From contig JAGEMR010000063.1 in NCBI GenBank assembly GCA_021030915.1, forward strand, positions 62,001 to 126,000: a DNA stretch of 64,000 nt, given 5' to 3'. Shown here piece by piece: positions 47,913 to 59,452 of the stretch. Source of the stretch: Astrothelium macrocarpum. Its lineage: Eukaryota > Ascomycota > Dothideomycetes > Trypetheliales > Trypetheliaceae. The translations under genes were made by a program, and so were the position numbers. The first letter of the stretch is position 1. Every line of letters starts with the position of its first letter. The notes under the pieces are model-generated. The model saw only the letters and a list, made by a program, of their open reading frames with translations, searched no databases and had not been told where the DNA came from.

Positions 47913-50443
47913 ATGAAGGCCGCACCCTTGTTGGTTTCTTGGCACAATGAGAATGCTCCTCTTTACTCTGCACACTTTGAAAAGAATTCCAAGGGACGCC
48001 TGGCTACCGCTGGGGGGGACAACAATGTTCGGGTAAGCTCCAATTCCTCTTTTCTGCCTCGACTGTCGCTCACACATGGCAGCTATGGAAAGTAGAGAGT
48101 CAAGGGGATGAGTGCAAAGTGACCTATCTGTCCACCTTGGCCAAGCATTCACAGGCCGTCAATGTCGTTCGCTGGTCTCCCAGAGGCGAGATGCTGGGCA
48201 GTGCTGGCGATGACGGGAACGTCTTACTTTGGGTCCCCTCCGAGAACCACGTGCCCGGCGGCGCCTTTGGAGAAGACGGGTCGGATGATAGAGAAACATG
48301 GAGAGTCAAGCACATGTGTCGTTCACTTGGTTCAGAAATCTATGATTTGGCCTGGTCGCCGGATGGTCTCTTTTTCATTACTGGAAGCATGGACAATATT
48401 GCACGAATCTACAACGCCAACACTGGTGCGTAACCTCAATCCCTTCACGTGGCGCACGTCTTAACAATATATAGGCTCTCAAGTGCGACAGATTGCTGAC
48501 CACCATCACTACGTGCAAGGCGTGGCATGGGATCCGTTGAACGAATTTGTCGCCACCCAATCATCAGACCGATCGGTTCACATCTATACCTTGAAGACGA
48601 AAGACGGCCAATTCTCGTTGGCATCGCATGGCAAGGTCGCAAAGATGGATCTCCCCTCACGACGAATCTCGTCAAATAGTCCGGCGCCTCCAGACTTTGG
48701 CTCAAAAGCCCAGTTTGTTAGCGAGAGTGTAGCAGCAGCCATCGGATCACCCATACCCTCTGCTCCCGGAACACCAAACTCCCTGGCATTACCCATGAAT
48801 CCTCCACCAACCTCTCACAGCAGGAGATCATCATTTGGCTCAACGACACCTTCATTACGACGATCAGTCTCCCCTTCGCCTTCCATGCCACTCCCAGCCG
48901 TTATGCCTCAGTCACCGAGTATGAGTGGAGCATTGAACGGTGGTGGAATGACCGGAGGACTTGGTGTCAAAAATGCCAACATTTATGCCAACGAAACTTT
49001 CACCTCCTTCTTCCGTCGCTTGACCTTTGCCCCTGATGGAAGTCTACTTTTCACCCCGGCTGGCCAATACAAGACGTCTCAACCCTCGCTCGCCGACGCT
49101 GCCAAGACTTCGGAAGACACCATCAATACTGTCTACATTTATACACGAGCAGGTCTCAACAAACCCCCGGTTGCCTACTTGCCTGGACACAAGAAGCCTT
49201 CAATTGCAGTCAAATGCTCGCCGCTATACTATACGCTCAGGACAGGGACTATTGAAACAAAACACATCACAATGGATACTGCTTCAGCAGAGGAAGATAT
49301 TCCAGCCCTTCCGGAACCTGTCCTGCCTTCCAAACCGCCAACTTCTCACTCATCCATGGATCCACCCCCATTTACGTCGGCTCCTTCGCCTTCTCCTAGT
49401 GCAGCAGCCGCCATGTCGCCCAAAAACACCGATAGAGAAAATTCATCCACACCCGGTCCACCAGCCGGACCACAACCGGCTTTTGGACTTCCGTATCGTA
49501 TTGTGTATGGCGTCGCAACGCAGGATGCAGTATACGTATATGACACTCAGCAACAGAAGCCACTCTGCATCGTAAGCAATTTGCACTATGCTACCTTTAC
49601 TGATCTCACATGGTACGCCACTTGCTCCGTCTTCGCGATTGATCTTTAACATTAACTCCCAGGTCAAATGATGGTTCGATATTGCTCATGACATCGTCAG
49701 ATGGCTTCTGTTCTACCCTTACCTTTGCGGCTGGTGAACTCGGCCAACCATACCAAGGTCCTATCCACACTGTCCCCACTACCTCACACCATAGACATAG
49801 CAATTCCAACTCTAACACGCCTGCGATTAATACTACCACCAACGCCGCTTCGGCTGCATCAACTCCGACTTCCCAGACCCCAACTCAACCGTCGCATCCT
49901 GCCCCCACTGCACTTGCTCGCCAAGCATCCAACCCCGGAGTCAGTGCATACCCACCTCCTTCATTTCCTCCATCAGCACAGGTGCCGTCGCCTTCACCAT
50001 CAATGTTCAGCGTTGGATCATCTGCGATGCAGTATCCCGGCGCAAATCCACGACCTTCTTCCCCGGCTCGAAGCATGTCTGCGTCCAGTATTGCGACCCA
50101 ATCTTCCATCGCACCTGGCGTAGTACCATCGCTGGATAGCATGGCCGTACCTACTGCCGAGACACTTTCACATGCTACTCCGAGTATGGGAAAAGTCCCG
50201 GGAGTAGCAGCTCTTGGAAGTGGATTGCCGCTTGCGACACCCCCACAGACTCCGGGAAATCAAGGTCTACCTGGATCGCAACCAGGTGTTGCTGGTATAG
50301 CTGTCCCAGTGACAAGCAAAAGAGATGGGGAGAGTGAAGGCGAAAGAGAGGGAAGTACACGAGAGACAAAGAGGAGGAGGATTGCACCAACGACAATAAA
50401 CGAGAGCGCTGCAGAAAGTGAAGCAGACGGACAAAAAGGCTAG
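47913..50443 (+). CDS. cac2: chromatin assembly factor 1 subunit B (Cac2 / p60)
   Basis: Exons are 47913-48032, 48083-48425, 48475-49612 and 49663-50443, giving 793 aa. It is the WD40 subunit of CAF-1, the chaperone that deposits H3-H4 behind replication forks with PCNA. Visible: the N-terminal VSWHNENAPLYSAHFE and GRLATAGGDNNVRLWKVE; WD repeats (AVNVVRWSPRGEMLGSAGDD, IYDLAWSPDGLFFITGSMD, VQGVAWDPLNEFVATQSSD); and late repeats (TFTDLTWSNDG) completed by removing intron 3. A Ser/Pro-rich loop separates the repeats and a long disordered tail ends with a basic KRRRIAPTT. Introns are 49-50 nt with clean phase. Confidence 0.93.
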
Positions 50444-51054
50444 GACTGAAAGTTGGACATCCCATAATCATCGAAGACAAAATCTCTTTACTGTAACGGG
50501 CGAGCGTGGTTTTCTTACTACATGCCAGCGATTTGACATCGACATAACCGCAAGGCGTCGAGGAGTCCTTTATCACTGGGTTATTGAGGAGCGAGTCAGG
50601 ACAGAGCGAGGATAATGATGTCGTGCATTTTAGCGTTCGGACGCCCAAGTATTTGTACAACATCAGTGAGCTCTTCGCTGCTTACCTTGTCACGGCCGGA
50701 TTTTGATGTGCAGCAATATATTAAACTCAAAAATTAAACACTTTAGAGAAACAGAGCAATTTTGATGACAAGCAAATCTCGTGAACGCAATGGCCTACAA
50801 GCACGACTGTAAACAAAGTTATTTCGGAACGATCAGAATTGTCCACGTATGTAGTCTTCAACCGAACCAAGGGAATCTTTTCTCGATGCATCTAATGATT
50901 TGGAGTTGTACTATTGCGTTGCACTAAGCTGCCTGATGACGTTTTCGAAATGACCTTGTTAAAAACGCCAACGCTAAATGCTGAGTCTGAATATGCTATC
51001 CGACTTGGTCCAAAGAAAAAAGAAATTGAAGGGGAAAAAAAAGCAAGAGAATCA
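50444..51054. other. intergenic between converging genes, no gene seen
   Basis: 3' flanks of cac2 and the antiporter gene. An A/G-rich run lies at about 51013-51045. Confidence 0.55.
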
Positions 51055-52509
51055 TTACAAATGTCCATCACCTAGTCCTGGTCCTTCTGGCGCTTCCCCA
51101 GCCTCTTCGTCTTCTTCATCCCATAACATGCCATCAAAAACATCGCTTCGAGCAGAACCAGTTATCAACGGCTGTCGTTCCATTCGACCACTTCTTTGCT
51201 TCTGTAGCTGAGACACAAAGCTAATGACCAGTGGGCTCAAACCGTGGACGACCACGCTGCCCAACACAATGAAACATATTACAGGCCAAATCATGGCAAC
51301 TACTCTTGGATGATCCAAAGAGTCTCGCGGTGGGGGATACGGAAGCGGCAAAGAGGTATCTGTTTCAAGCTGTGCCCGGGCCTCGATCGACAGAAACAGT
51401 GCACCCACTCCCATCGGCCCGAAATGTCCTGCAAACAGCGCTTCCCGCCAAGTCTTGATATCTGGAATGAATGGTTTCAGAAGCAGTATAATGGGTAGCC
51501 GCCTTAATATAAGGATCAACGCGAGCAGCGCAAACAGCTTCCCGACTGTTAAGCCAGGAAAGCCTGCATCGTGAAACTCGCTCCAAGGAATAACCGCGCC
51601 AAAGAAAACAAACATGATACTGTTCAGCTGTAGATCCACGACAGTAGGAAGCACATTTTCCGCCGTCTTAGCAGGGAACCAGCCATCGCGTGAAAAGGCC
51701 AAGCCTGCTGAAAATGCAAGTAAGAAATCGTCCAGTCCCAATGTGCTCGCAACGCCCGTCGCGAAGAGCGCCAGCAGGAGATAAAACACCAGATAACTCG
51801 CATTTCCGACAAGATCCCTGGCATACGCAAACCGCAAGAAACGGTTTGCCGCCAAGCCAATGATCAACCCGAACAGAATCCCCACCCCACATTGCCACAG
51901 AATGGTAATAAACACCCACTTCTTCACGCTCGCCCCAAACGTCGCGCGCGTCAGCACACTGAGCCCGACATAGAGAAACGGAAAAGCCGTGCCATCATTG
52001 CTCCCGGACTCCGCCGCCAGCACATTGCGCAACCGCGGCGGCACCCGCGCACTGAACCGCGACTCCCCCAGCACCGACGCCGCCAGCACGGGATCGGTCG
52101 GCGTCAGACACGCCGCGACCACCAGCGCGGCGGGGATGGACACCGGGAACAGCGCGCGGATGGCGGCGGCGCACACGAGCCAGCCCACGGCCATGACCGG
52201 GCCCAGCAGGAACGCGAGACTGCGCCAGTGCCGCGCCATGTAGCCGCGCGGCAGCTCGACGCCGATGGTGAAGCACTGGATGGCGAGCACGCAGCGCGTG
52301 AGCTCCTGCAGCGTGGTGTCTGGGAGGCGGAGGTTGAGGCCGCCGACGCCATGTGGGCCGCAGGCGATGCCGAAGAGGGTTGCGAGGGGGGGCTCGGATA
52401 GGTGCAGGTGGTTGCGGAGGTAGAGGGAGAAGGTGGCGTAGGTAAGGAGGAAGAAGCCGAGGAGGAGGTAGGAGAGGTGGGGAGCGGTGGGTTCGATTTG
52501 TTTCCACAT
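51055..52509 (-). CDS. plasma-membrane Na+/H+ antiporter (Nha1/Sod2 type)
   Basis: An intronless 484-aa polytopic protein with about 12 hydrophobic helices. It would exchange cytosolic Na+ (or K+) for external H+. Family motifs are visible: FTIGVELPRGYM, the ion-pathway CLTPTDPVLAASV, ESGSNDGTAFPF with the conserved Asn-Asp, and GHFGPMGVGALF near the end. The C-terminal cytosolic tail is short (about 60 residues, acidic end), which is closer to S. pombe Sod2 than to the long-tailed Nha1 of yeasts. The 5' half is markedly GC-rich (51950-52450), giving long overlapping shadow frames on all strands. Confidence 0.93.
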   Translation of the reverse strand: MWKQIEPTAPHLSYLLLGFFLLTYATFSLYLRNHLHLSEPPLATLFGIACGPHGVGGLNLRLPDTTLQELTRCVLAIQCFTIGVELPRGYMARHWRSLAFLLGPVMAVGWLVCAAAIRALFPVSIPAALVVAACLTPTDPVLAASVLGESRFSARVPPRLRNVLAAESGSNDGTAFPFLYVGLSVLTRATFGASVKKWVFITILWQCGVGILFGLIIGLAANRFLRFAYARDLVGNASYLVFYLLLALFATGVASTLGLDDFLLAFSAGLAFSRDGWFPAKTAENVLPTVVDLQLNSIMFVFFGAVIPWSEFHDAGFPGLTVGKLFALLALILILRRLPIILLLKPFIPDIKTWREALFAGHFGPMGVGALFLSIEARAQLETDTSLPLPYPPPRDSLDHPRVVAMIWPVICFIVLGSVVVHGLSPLVISFVSQLQKQRSGRMERQPLITGSARSDVFDGMLWDEEDEEAGEAPEGPGLGDGHL

Positions 52510-53449
52510 TTTTTTTGGTGGGCGATGCTGTTTTGGGGGGGAAGATGGTCGGGATGGGTTGGTTGGTGATGGTGATGAGGAAGCTTGTGTTTGTTATTGA
52601 TGGAAGGTCTTTGCAAGCATATGCATGGTGGCGTATGATTACAGAGTTGCGGATTGGGAAGGCACAGGAGCTGAGAGGGAGAGCTGAGAAGGATGGCTGC
52701 AGAGTCACGGACAGAGGCTCAGGCTGCTGTCTTAGAAAGGAAAGACGGACTGTTTTGGGAAATGGGATGAAGTAGCTTTGCAGAGGATGAAGGGGATGGC
52801 ATGTGATGTTTGAGATATGATCCAACAAAGTTGGAAAGCACAAGGTCCTCTAAGCAATGAGGAAAAGTTGATTAGCCTACCGTTAATGAATGCCTGAGCT
52901 TTCTCTATCCGAGAACCTGGGTATTTCGCCGTTGCTGGCGGCGGGAATGGGTCGTTGGATCAAGGCCATGGTTAAAAATATGATGTCAATATGTGGTGTG
53001 ATTGCTGTGGCTGGAGCTGCAATTGCTGAAGCTATGGTAAGGCTGAAATTCTCTCTCTACCCAGTTCACTAGCCGGGATATGATCATAACTACTGCATGT
53101 AGATAGCCAGCTCACGCTGATACTCCGCAACATGTCCCGTCCCAATCTCCGAGTGCTTTGGATGTCGGATGTGTGTGGTGAGGACGGAAACGAAGGCAGT
53201 GTGGCTGCAGCTTAACCCCTGCATGTAGTGATACGCCACATTCACACGCGCGACGTCATGCGAGGCGGGGCCGGCGCGTTAAGTTAGTGAGTGAGCAAAC
53301 AGCCAAATCAAGTTTAATATCAACATTCTCATTCCCTACATTCCCTTTTACTCTACCTCATCCTCTCGCCTTTCCTGGTCCTGAAATAACATTTCTTTTC
53401 ACAAGGAAATTCCATATTCACCAATTCACTTACATCTTCCACTACCATC
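52510..53449. other. intergenic, no supported gene
   Basis: Promoter regions of two divergent genes. The frame 52890-53072 is hydrophobic but has no other support. Confidence 0.5.
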
Positions 53450-53829
53450 ATGCCATCCGCTACCACCATCTTCACCGTCTTAGCCGGCATCATCGCCGTA
53501 GCAGCTGCAGCTGTCTACTTCATTGGCATCCCAACCGAATGGAAGCGTAAGATGGAGGAGACTGCGCTTGAAAAGATGGGCGAGAACAAGGGTACTCATC
53601 CTGAATTTACCTATTCTATACGCCTAATCGAGAATGCTAATCAACAACTGCCATAGCCTCCTATCTCATGAAAGACCAAATTTCCAAGCTTCCAGCCTCC
53701 GATCAAAAGGAAGCCAAGGACCTTCAGAAGGGATTGGGTAATGCCTTGGGTGGTGCCTTGCAGAACCCATTGGGCAAGGAGGCAGGTAATGCCGGGGATA
53801 AGTTGACAAGTCCCTTTACTGGACGTTGA
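53450..53829 (+). CDS. small single-pass membrane protein (104 aa)
   Basis: Exons are 53450-53591 and 53657-53829; the intron has GTACTC, GCTAATC and CATAG. The N-terminal hydrophobic helix (FTVLAGIIAVAAAAVYFIGI) is followed by a charged amphipathic stretch (EWKRKMEETALEKMGE), a second exon with KDQISKLPASDQKEAKDLQK and a Gly/Asn-rich end. The start ATG is well placed after a pyrimidine-rich leader. I do not recognise the family. The second exon lies off the first frame, so it is lost if introns are ignored. Confidence 0.65.
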
Positions 53830-54192
53830 GAGCAAGAATTCTGTCCATGAAGACCTTTGGACTTTCGAACTAGATTCGCAAGGAGATGCAGTCGAGCGGC
53901 AGAGAGGACATGTGGCGCTGAGGGTACTTCTTCTGATTGCGATACCCTTGTTTTTTCCATGGCGCAATAGTAATTGAGAGAAAACAACTACTACATTCAG
54001 TCAACATTCGAATCACAATTACGTGTGAATTGATTCTTCTCTTGCGAGATATTCTACATACGTTCCCAAATGTACCTACAATGAACGTGCGCACATTCGC
54101 TAAAAGGGAAGACAACACAATCCTAATCTAAAATCCGAGCCCCATATGACCCATCCCACAACGCCAATACCAAAAGCCATCGTCAGTTCGTC
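53830..54192. other. intergenic between converging genes, no gene seen
   Basis: 3' flanks only. Short antisense frames have no support. Confidence 0.55.
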
Positions 54193-57100
54193 TCAAGCAA
54201 TCCCCAATCCGACTCCATTGCCTCCTACAGCACTTGCACCTCTTCCCCTTCCGCCACTCTCCCCTCTCCCTCGCTCTCTCATCCGCCTTCCCTCCATCAA
54301 GCCCCTCAACCCCCTCTTCTGCAGTCCCACCACACTGCTCACCCCACCTCTCCACACCTCTCCCTTCCGACCACCAGCACCGCTGCTACCATCCTCACGA
54401 CTACTGCTACCACCTCCATCCCTATCCGCCCCACTAAAAGCCCGACGTCTCCCTCCCGCACTATCCAGCTCCGACGCACTCGTCGCATCGCTCACTGGAT
54501 CCTCATCCTCGCCATCAGCCTCAGACGCACTCGTCGACGTACCCGCCGCATCACTATCTTGGCGCGGCCGACGTGTGGCGCGCGTTGCCCGCCCAGCACT
54601 GGTTCCATTGGGGAGCACGTTGGTGTTGATGCGAAGCGGTCGGCCCGCTCCGATACCGTCCGCACCGGCGGCTTCCAGGACGCTGGCAACGTTGATGCCG
54701 AGTGTGGAGTTGGGTGCGGCGAATGCAACGGCGTCGCCACCGCCAGCGGCCATGGCGCTGGCGTTGAAAATGGCTGCCGTGTTGCGGCCATCGAGGGCTT
54801 GATGGAGGCGCTCGACGACGGCTTCGAGGAGGCCGTCGACATGGTAGGGTCGTGCGAGCTGGAGGAGAGAGCAGAGAATCTGGGGACTGCAATGGGGACT
54901 GTGAGGCGGCGGAAGCGCGCTTGTGTAAAGGTAGTGGAGCAGCGTGCGGAGCGTGGGCGCTGTATGTGGGAGATAGAGGGTGCGAGGACGTTGACCGGGC
55001 GGAGAAGAGCGGGGATCGGGTGGATGTTGGAGGCTCACAGAGTCTTTGTCCATGTCTTTGGTCGATGCAGATTGTGAGGATGCGGCAAGAGTCGTTCCGC
55101 CGGAACTCCCAGTGGCGGTGCTGGATCTTGGGCCACCACCTGTCGTGCTGCTCGTTGTTGGTGGTGTGGGACTTGTTTGAACTCCCACGCCCTGGGGCGT
55201 GATTGTGAGACTGGAGTTGCGGGAAGGGTACGTAGCGAGAGCGCCTGGTCGGAGCGTAGCCGTTTCTGTTTCAGCAGATCCTGACGCCGTAGCGGCGCTT
55301 TCCTTGAGAAGTTGATTAAAGTATGGACCCCATCGGCGAGCGACTAAATGCGAATTTACGGGAATACGTTCTCCACCAATGGCCAAAAAGTCCATATCAG
55401 CCAGTTCCTTGTGATCGAGGGCCATGATGCCAAGATCTTCAGCTCCAGACCAGATTTTCCGACCGCCCGCGGCTGTTGTTGATTTGATATTACTATTACG
55501 GTTAATGTTGTAAGGTAATGGAGGTGCAGAGACGGAAATGAAATCGGACGTTGGAGAAGTGCGGCGAGGATTATCAAAAAGACCAAAAGCTTCGAGCTCT
55601 ACCATGCAGATATTGGAGAAGTTGATACGACGTTGAGTATAATCTTCTACGAGACTGCGCTTGCGGTTACCCAGAACCACAAAGATGTTCCGTCGGGGCC
55701 ATAGAATACCACGGTTCCAGCTGCCTTGATTGAAAATGTTACCTCCTGCATCGATGCGATGCCACTGCAAAGATTTTAGGTCCAAAGCCCAAAGAGCATA
55801 TTCCTGGCTGGATGATCTTAGAAACGTTCCACTGACAACGAAATGATTGTTCAGAACTCCGCCATTGGGAAATCGTAAACCGGGTGGGGAGAAATGGGAT
55901 TGCATCGGTTTCTCCACCAAGGATCCGTCCGGTTTGCGAATCTGAAGCTCAAGTTTGACATCTAGAAAATTATAATTGGAATAGATGAGCATGGAAGATC
56001 CTGAATCTGTTGGCTTTTGTTCTTCCTCGTCTTGACCTTCGCCACTCAAAGTGGTCCCAATTTGTGATGACTTTAGAAACGGTAAAGGTGCAACAACGCT
56101 TCGATATGCCCCGCAGCTGCGACCTAGCGGTATTGTTCCCGTCCATTTCAGACTTCGAAGGTTGAAAACGCTGATTTGTTCAATGTAGTGATTCGCGCTG
56201 TCCTGCCCACCTACTACAACCATTTCTGCGCCTCCTGTACCATCCAAAGAAACACCCAGCGACCCAGAATTTGCTGACGTGGAGGGATTGTGACTAATAG
56301 CAGACATGGGCGCATTGGCTGAGGCAAAGATGCCGGATGAGGGCAGAATGGTTGCGCAATGCGCATATCGACCCTGAGGCGATTCCGTAGCCGGTATTGG
56401 TATTTTCATCCAAGTTTTGGTGGGTACGTCAAAGATGTGGATATCTGACATTACCAGAAACTCTGGTTGAGGCTCCTGCGGATTCGTTTGAACGCCATTT
56501 TGAGCAGCAGGCACAGTGACCGGGCACATGCCGCCATAGCAAACGAGCTTCGTGTCGCCTAGTGCGCATACTGAGTGGAAGTAACGCGGGGTTGGAGTGT
56601 CACCTTTTGTCTCGAGCTTGGTCCAATGTCTTGTGATCAGGTCCAATTCAAAGAGATCAGAGATCAACTGAGGGCGAGTCTTTGATAATCTTCGACCCCC
56701 AAAGACGTATAGCTTGTCTCCCAATATTGTAGTCGTGGCCCCAACAGACGGATGGGGTTCTCGACCTGTCGTCCGATGCACATTGCACACTAGCCCAGAA
56801 ACATTCGTTGTCGCATTTGTTGACGTTCCTAATCCAGCGGTCTTTTGAGTTGTCGAAGATGTTTCTTGAGCCTGCGCATCTCCCGAGTTCCTTATACCAT
56901 TTGTTCCGGGGGTTTCTGTGGCCGAATCATATGCGTTTTGACGGTTCAGGCTTGTCTCGCTCGTATTTCGTAGACCAGACAGATTCTGCTGCGATCCACT
57001 GCGAAAGCGACTCGAATTCAGCTGCGATGGAGAAGGGGCTGAGGTGTTGGAGTCTATCGTGTTGCTTCTACTTGTATCTTGATTTTGCCTGGACATGTTT

Positions 57101-57849
57101 GGTGGAGTTGGTGGCGATTCTATTCTAGCCTTGGGCGTAACACTTCTTCTATGCTCTTCTCTCCCCGAGCTACACAAACTTGTGGGTGTGTCAGGTAGCT
57201 GAAGGACAGGTCTGGCCCAATCTGGAATGACAATCTCAACATGCCTAGGAATACTTCTTCCAGAATCTGCGGATGGCTTGCGCTCTCTATGGGATGGATC
57301 CAAAAATAGGGTTCCGGAGCTGGCGGTGCTGGACTCGGTCTTCGTCGGACTTCGCTCCGGGCTGAGTGGCTTATTCAGTGCTACGAGGGGTACATAATCC
57401 GGAATGATGATGGGTACGTGCTTTGGTCTATCTGGACGGATTACCTGCGGCGATGAAGAGCGCTGAAAATCGTCAAGTGAGGCGTGAGTCGCATCCGATG
57501 CAATTGGTTTTGCAGTATTAGAAGACGACAGTGAAACACCAGTTAGTCGATCTGTTTGAACGCCCGAATTTTCTAGTTTTTTAACTCGAGAAAATTTGGG
57601 TCGCTTCAATGGAAAAGAAATGGATTTTTCTCCCACAACGGTACCAGCGCCAGGGTACGCAACAACTCCTAAAGGAATCATGATTAGTTTATCGATACTT
57701 TTTCCCAGGGTATGCTTTGGGAAATTAATGTTCTTGACAGAAACGCAAGAAAGAAAAAAAAATATCAACTGAAAAACAAGAGATCTGGCATAATCAAATA
57801 TCATACACGAAACAGGATGGATCGTCATTTCCTGAAAGGAAAGAGCCAT
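54193..57849 (-). CDS. kelch-repeat and BTB domain protein, Ral2-like
   Basis: One open frame of 1218 codons. Residues 1 to about 57 are probably not protein: they contain CTAATC and TTTAG just before GVVAYPGAGTVV, so the frame likely enters from an upstream exon. Kelch repeats start near residue 370 (ILGDKLYVFGGRR, PTPRYFHSVCALGDTKLVCYGG, WMKIPIPATESPQGRYAHCA, GSWNRGILWPRRNIFVVLG). A BTB fold begins near 800 (DMDFLAIGGERIPVNSHLVA) and resumes near 955 (LHYLYTSALPPPHS) after a Ser/Thr/Gly-rich insert. The order kelch then BTB matches S. pombe Ral2 and LZTR1-like proteins linked to Ras, but that role is an inference. The C-terminal 200 residues are low complexity. Confidence 0.85.
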   Translation of the reverse strand: MALSFQEMTIHPVSCMIFDYARSLVFQLIFFFLSCVSVKNINFPKHTLGKSIDKLIMIPLGVVAYPGAGTVVGEKSISFPLKRPKFSRVKKLENSGVQTDRLTGVSLSSSNTAKPIASDATHASLDDFQRSSSPQVIRPDRPKHVPIIIPDYVPLVALNKPLSPERSPTKTESSTASSGTLFLDPSHRERKPSADSGRSIPRHVEIVIPDWARPVLQLPDTPTSLCSSGREEHRRSVTPKARIESPPTPPNMSRQNQDTSRSNTIDSNTSAPSPSQLNSSRFRSGSQQNLSGLRNTSETSLNRQNAYDSATETPGTNGIRNSGDAQAQETSSTTQKTAGLGTSTNATTNVSGLVCNVHRTTGREPHPSVGATTTILGDKLYVFGGRRLSKTRPQLISDLFELDLITRHWTKLETKGDTPTPRYFHSVCALGDTKLVCYGGMCPVTVPAAQNGVQTNPQEPQPEFLVMSDIHIFDVPTKTWMKIPIPATESPQGRYAHCATILPSSGIFASANAPMSAISHNPSTSANSGSLGVSLDGTGGAEMVVVGGQDSANHYIEQISVFNLRSLKWTGTIPLGRSCGAYRSVVAPLPFLKSSQIGTTLSGEGQDEEEQKPTDSGSSMLIYSNYNFLDVKLELQIRKPDGSLVEKPMQSHFSPPGLRFPNGGVLNNHFVVSGTFLRSSSQEYALWALDLKSLQWHRIDAGGNIFNQGSWNRGILWPRRNIFVVLGNRKRSLVEDYTQRRINFSNICMVELEAFGLFDNPRRTSPTSDFISVSAPPLPYNINRNSNIKSTTAAGGRKIWSGAEDLGIMALDHKELADMDFLAIGGERIPVNSHLVARRWGPYFNQLLKESAATASGSAETETATLRPGALATYPSRNSSLTITPQGVGVQTSPTPPTTSSTTGGGPRSSTATGSSGGTTLAASSQSASTKDMDKDSVSLQHPPDPRSSPPGQRPRTLYLPHTAPTLRTLLHYLYTSALPPPHSPHCSPQILCSLLQLARPYHVDGLLEAVVERLHQALDGRNTAAIFNASAMAAGGGDAVAFAAPNSTLGINVASVLEAAGADGIGAGRPLRINTNVLPNGTSAGRATRATRRPRQDSDAAGTSTSASEADGEDEDPVSDATSASELDSAGGRRRAFSGADRDGGGSSSREDGSSGAGGRKGEVWRGGVSSVVGLQKRGLRGLMEGRRMRERGRGESGGRGRGASAVGGNGVGLGIA

Positions 57850-58646
57850 GGCTACGGGTCTACCTTGAGCCCGCTAGTCTCGGAAGGAAAGTAGAAGAGT
57901 GTTTGCGCGACAAAGATGCTGCGATGGCTTGAGATGCGGAGCAGACACAGACGAAAGGGGCGCTGCTGTGCGACAATAGGACAAACCCATCCCAGCTTTC
58001 CCAGACAAGTCGCGCATGCTGCAGATACGCGTGTTGTGGGTTGAGACAAAGGAGATTTGGATAAGGGAAACGGAGATGAGAGGAAGATCGGCTTACTTCA
58101 GAGCAGCGTTCCAGGACTATCGGGTGTCAGAAGCTGGGTAGCAGCGACAAGACGACGCGATATAAAGAGTCGACTGCCTGGGGCGTCGTTGGGGGCGGAA
58201 TGAGTGGTGTTGGTGTGGTGGACGTGTGGAACGAAGGGCTGTCGAGGTTTGGCAGCCTCGGCGTGTTCTGGCCCGGGAGGAAAGCGTCGTCCGCCCCAAA
58301 GTCTCATCCGTACTGGGTCCCCGCCGCCAATCGTATCGCCCTGATGCCGCAATTATCGCCCGCTCTTCCAATCATCGCGCCCGGCTGTGCAGCTGCCACG
58401 CGAGGGACTGTGGGGAAGCGCGGCTTGCCTCGCCAGGGTGCTCCTCTGAATGCACTTTTACGCTTTGAGCTTGCTTGGATTTGATGCCAACTAAATTTTT
58501 TTTCTTGGTAAAATACTGTGTATCTAATTTGCGTAGATTTGCGCTCTCTCCCTCTCTCTGTCATATGACTTCACCACCTATACTCCTGCCGCCCTTTTGC
58601 CAAGGTATAGGAAAATTAAAAAAGAGGAAATTACAATTGACCTGGC
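57850..58646. other. intergenic, possible 5' exon of the kelch/BTB gene
   Basis: Upstream flank of the kelch gene and 3' flank of the peroxiredoxin gene. The kelch reading frame appears to need a 5' exon here. Overlapping short frames at 58098-58484 seem to be GC-rich shadows. Confidence 0.45.
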
Positions 58647-59452
58647 TTACACTGCGGCGCTTGTCTGCTCTTTGGGCAATGGCGTAAGCCGCAAGTACGG
58701 CTTCACAATGTTGAGCTGTGGATACTGCTTCTGTGCGTCCTCCGTCTTAACCGATGGGTGTACAATCACGTCATCCCCAGGAATCCAGTTGATCGGTGTT
58801 GTCACCCTGTGCTTGTCTCCAGTCTGGAGCGAATCGACAATGCGCAATACCTCTGCCGAATTGCGGCCGGTCGAAGCAGGATAGGACAGAATGGTGCGAA
58901 TCGTCTTCTTTGGGTCAATGATGAAAACGCTACGGATTGTAAAGGCAATGCCCTTGGAATCGACGTTCGTAGTATCTTGATGGTCAAGCCTGCATTTTTT
59001 GTCAGCACACAACCCTGCCACTCATTCGCGTCTTCTCTTCCATACATGTCGTAGGCATAAGCAATCTTCCGCTGCTTGTCACCAATGATGGGAAACCTCA
59101 ACTGACTGCCAGCGATCTCATCAATATCCTTGATCCAGCCGCCATGGCTCTCAATCGTGTTCGCCGACAAGCCGATGAGCTTGACACCGCGTTTTGTAAA
59201 CTCTGGTTCGAGCTTGGCAAACGCGCCCAGCTCGGTCGTGCAAACGGGAGTGTAATCTTCAGGGTGCGAAAAGAAGACGACCCAATTGTCACCGATGAAC
59301 TCGTGGAAATTGATGGGACCCGCCTGTTGTGCTTGTTAGTCGCTTGCAGTCGATAGCAGAAGTACATCTGGGATACTGACAGTGGTCTCTGCATCAAAAT
59401 TTGGAGCAATGCTACCCAGGCGCAAGGGCGCAGGTCGCTCTTCGCTTGTCAT
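58647..59452 (-). CDS. prx1: 1-Cys peroxiredoxin (Prx6/Prx1 type)
   Basis: Exons are 59452-59381, 59323-59046 and 58989-58647, giving 230 aa; introns of 57 and 56 nt restore frame. The enzyme reduces peroxides through one peroxidatic Cys (near residue 52) in the motif PEDYTPVCTTE. No second Cys occurs in the protein, so it is a 1-Cys form. The C-terminal arm typical of Prx6 is present (GRNSAEVLRIVDSLQ, INWIPGDDVIVHPSV). Yeast Prx1 is mitochondrial with a presequence; this start (MTSEERPAPLRLG) lacks one, so a cytosolic or nuclear place is more likely. Confidence 0.95.

Noticed and set aside
51995..52843. 282-codon minus-strand frame overlapping the antiporter gene
   Set aside because: Out of frame with the conserved antiporter, composed of Pro/Arg/His repeats caused by high GC.
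54146..54802. 218-codon plus-strand open frame
   Set aside because: It is antisense to the GC-rich, Ser/Pro/Thr-rich end of the kelch/BTB gene and has only low-complexity composition; a shadow frame.
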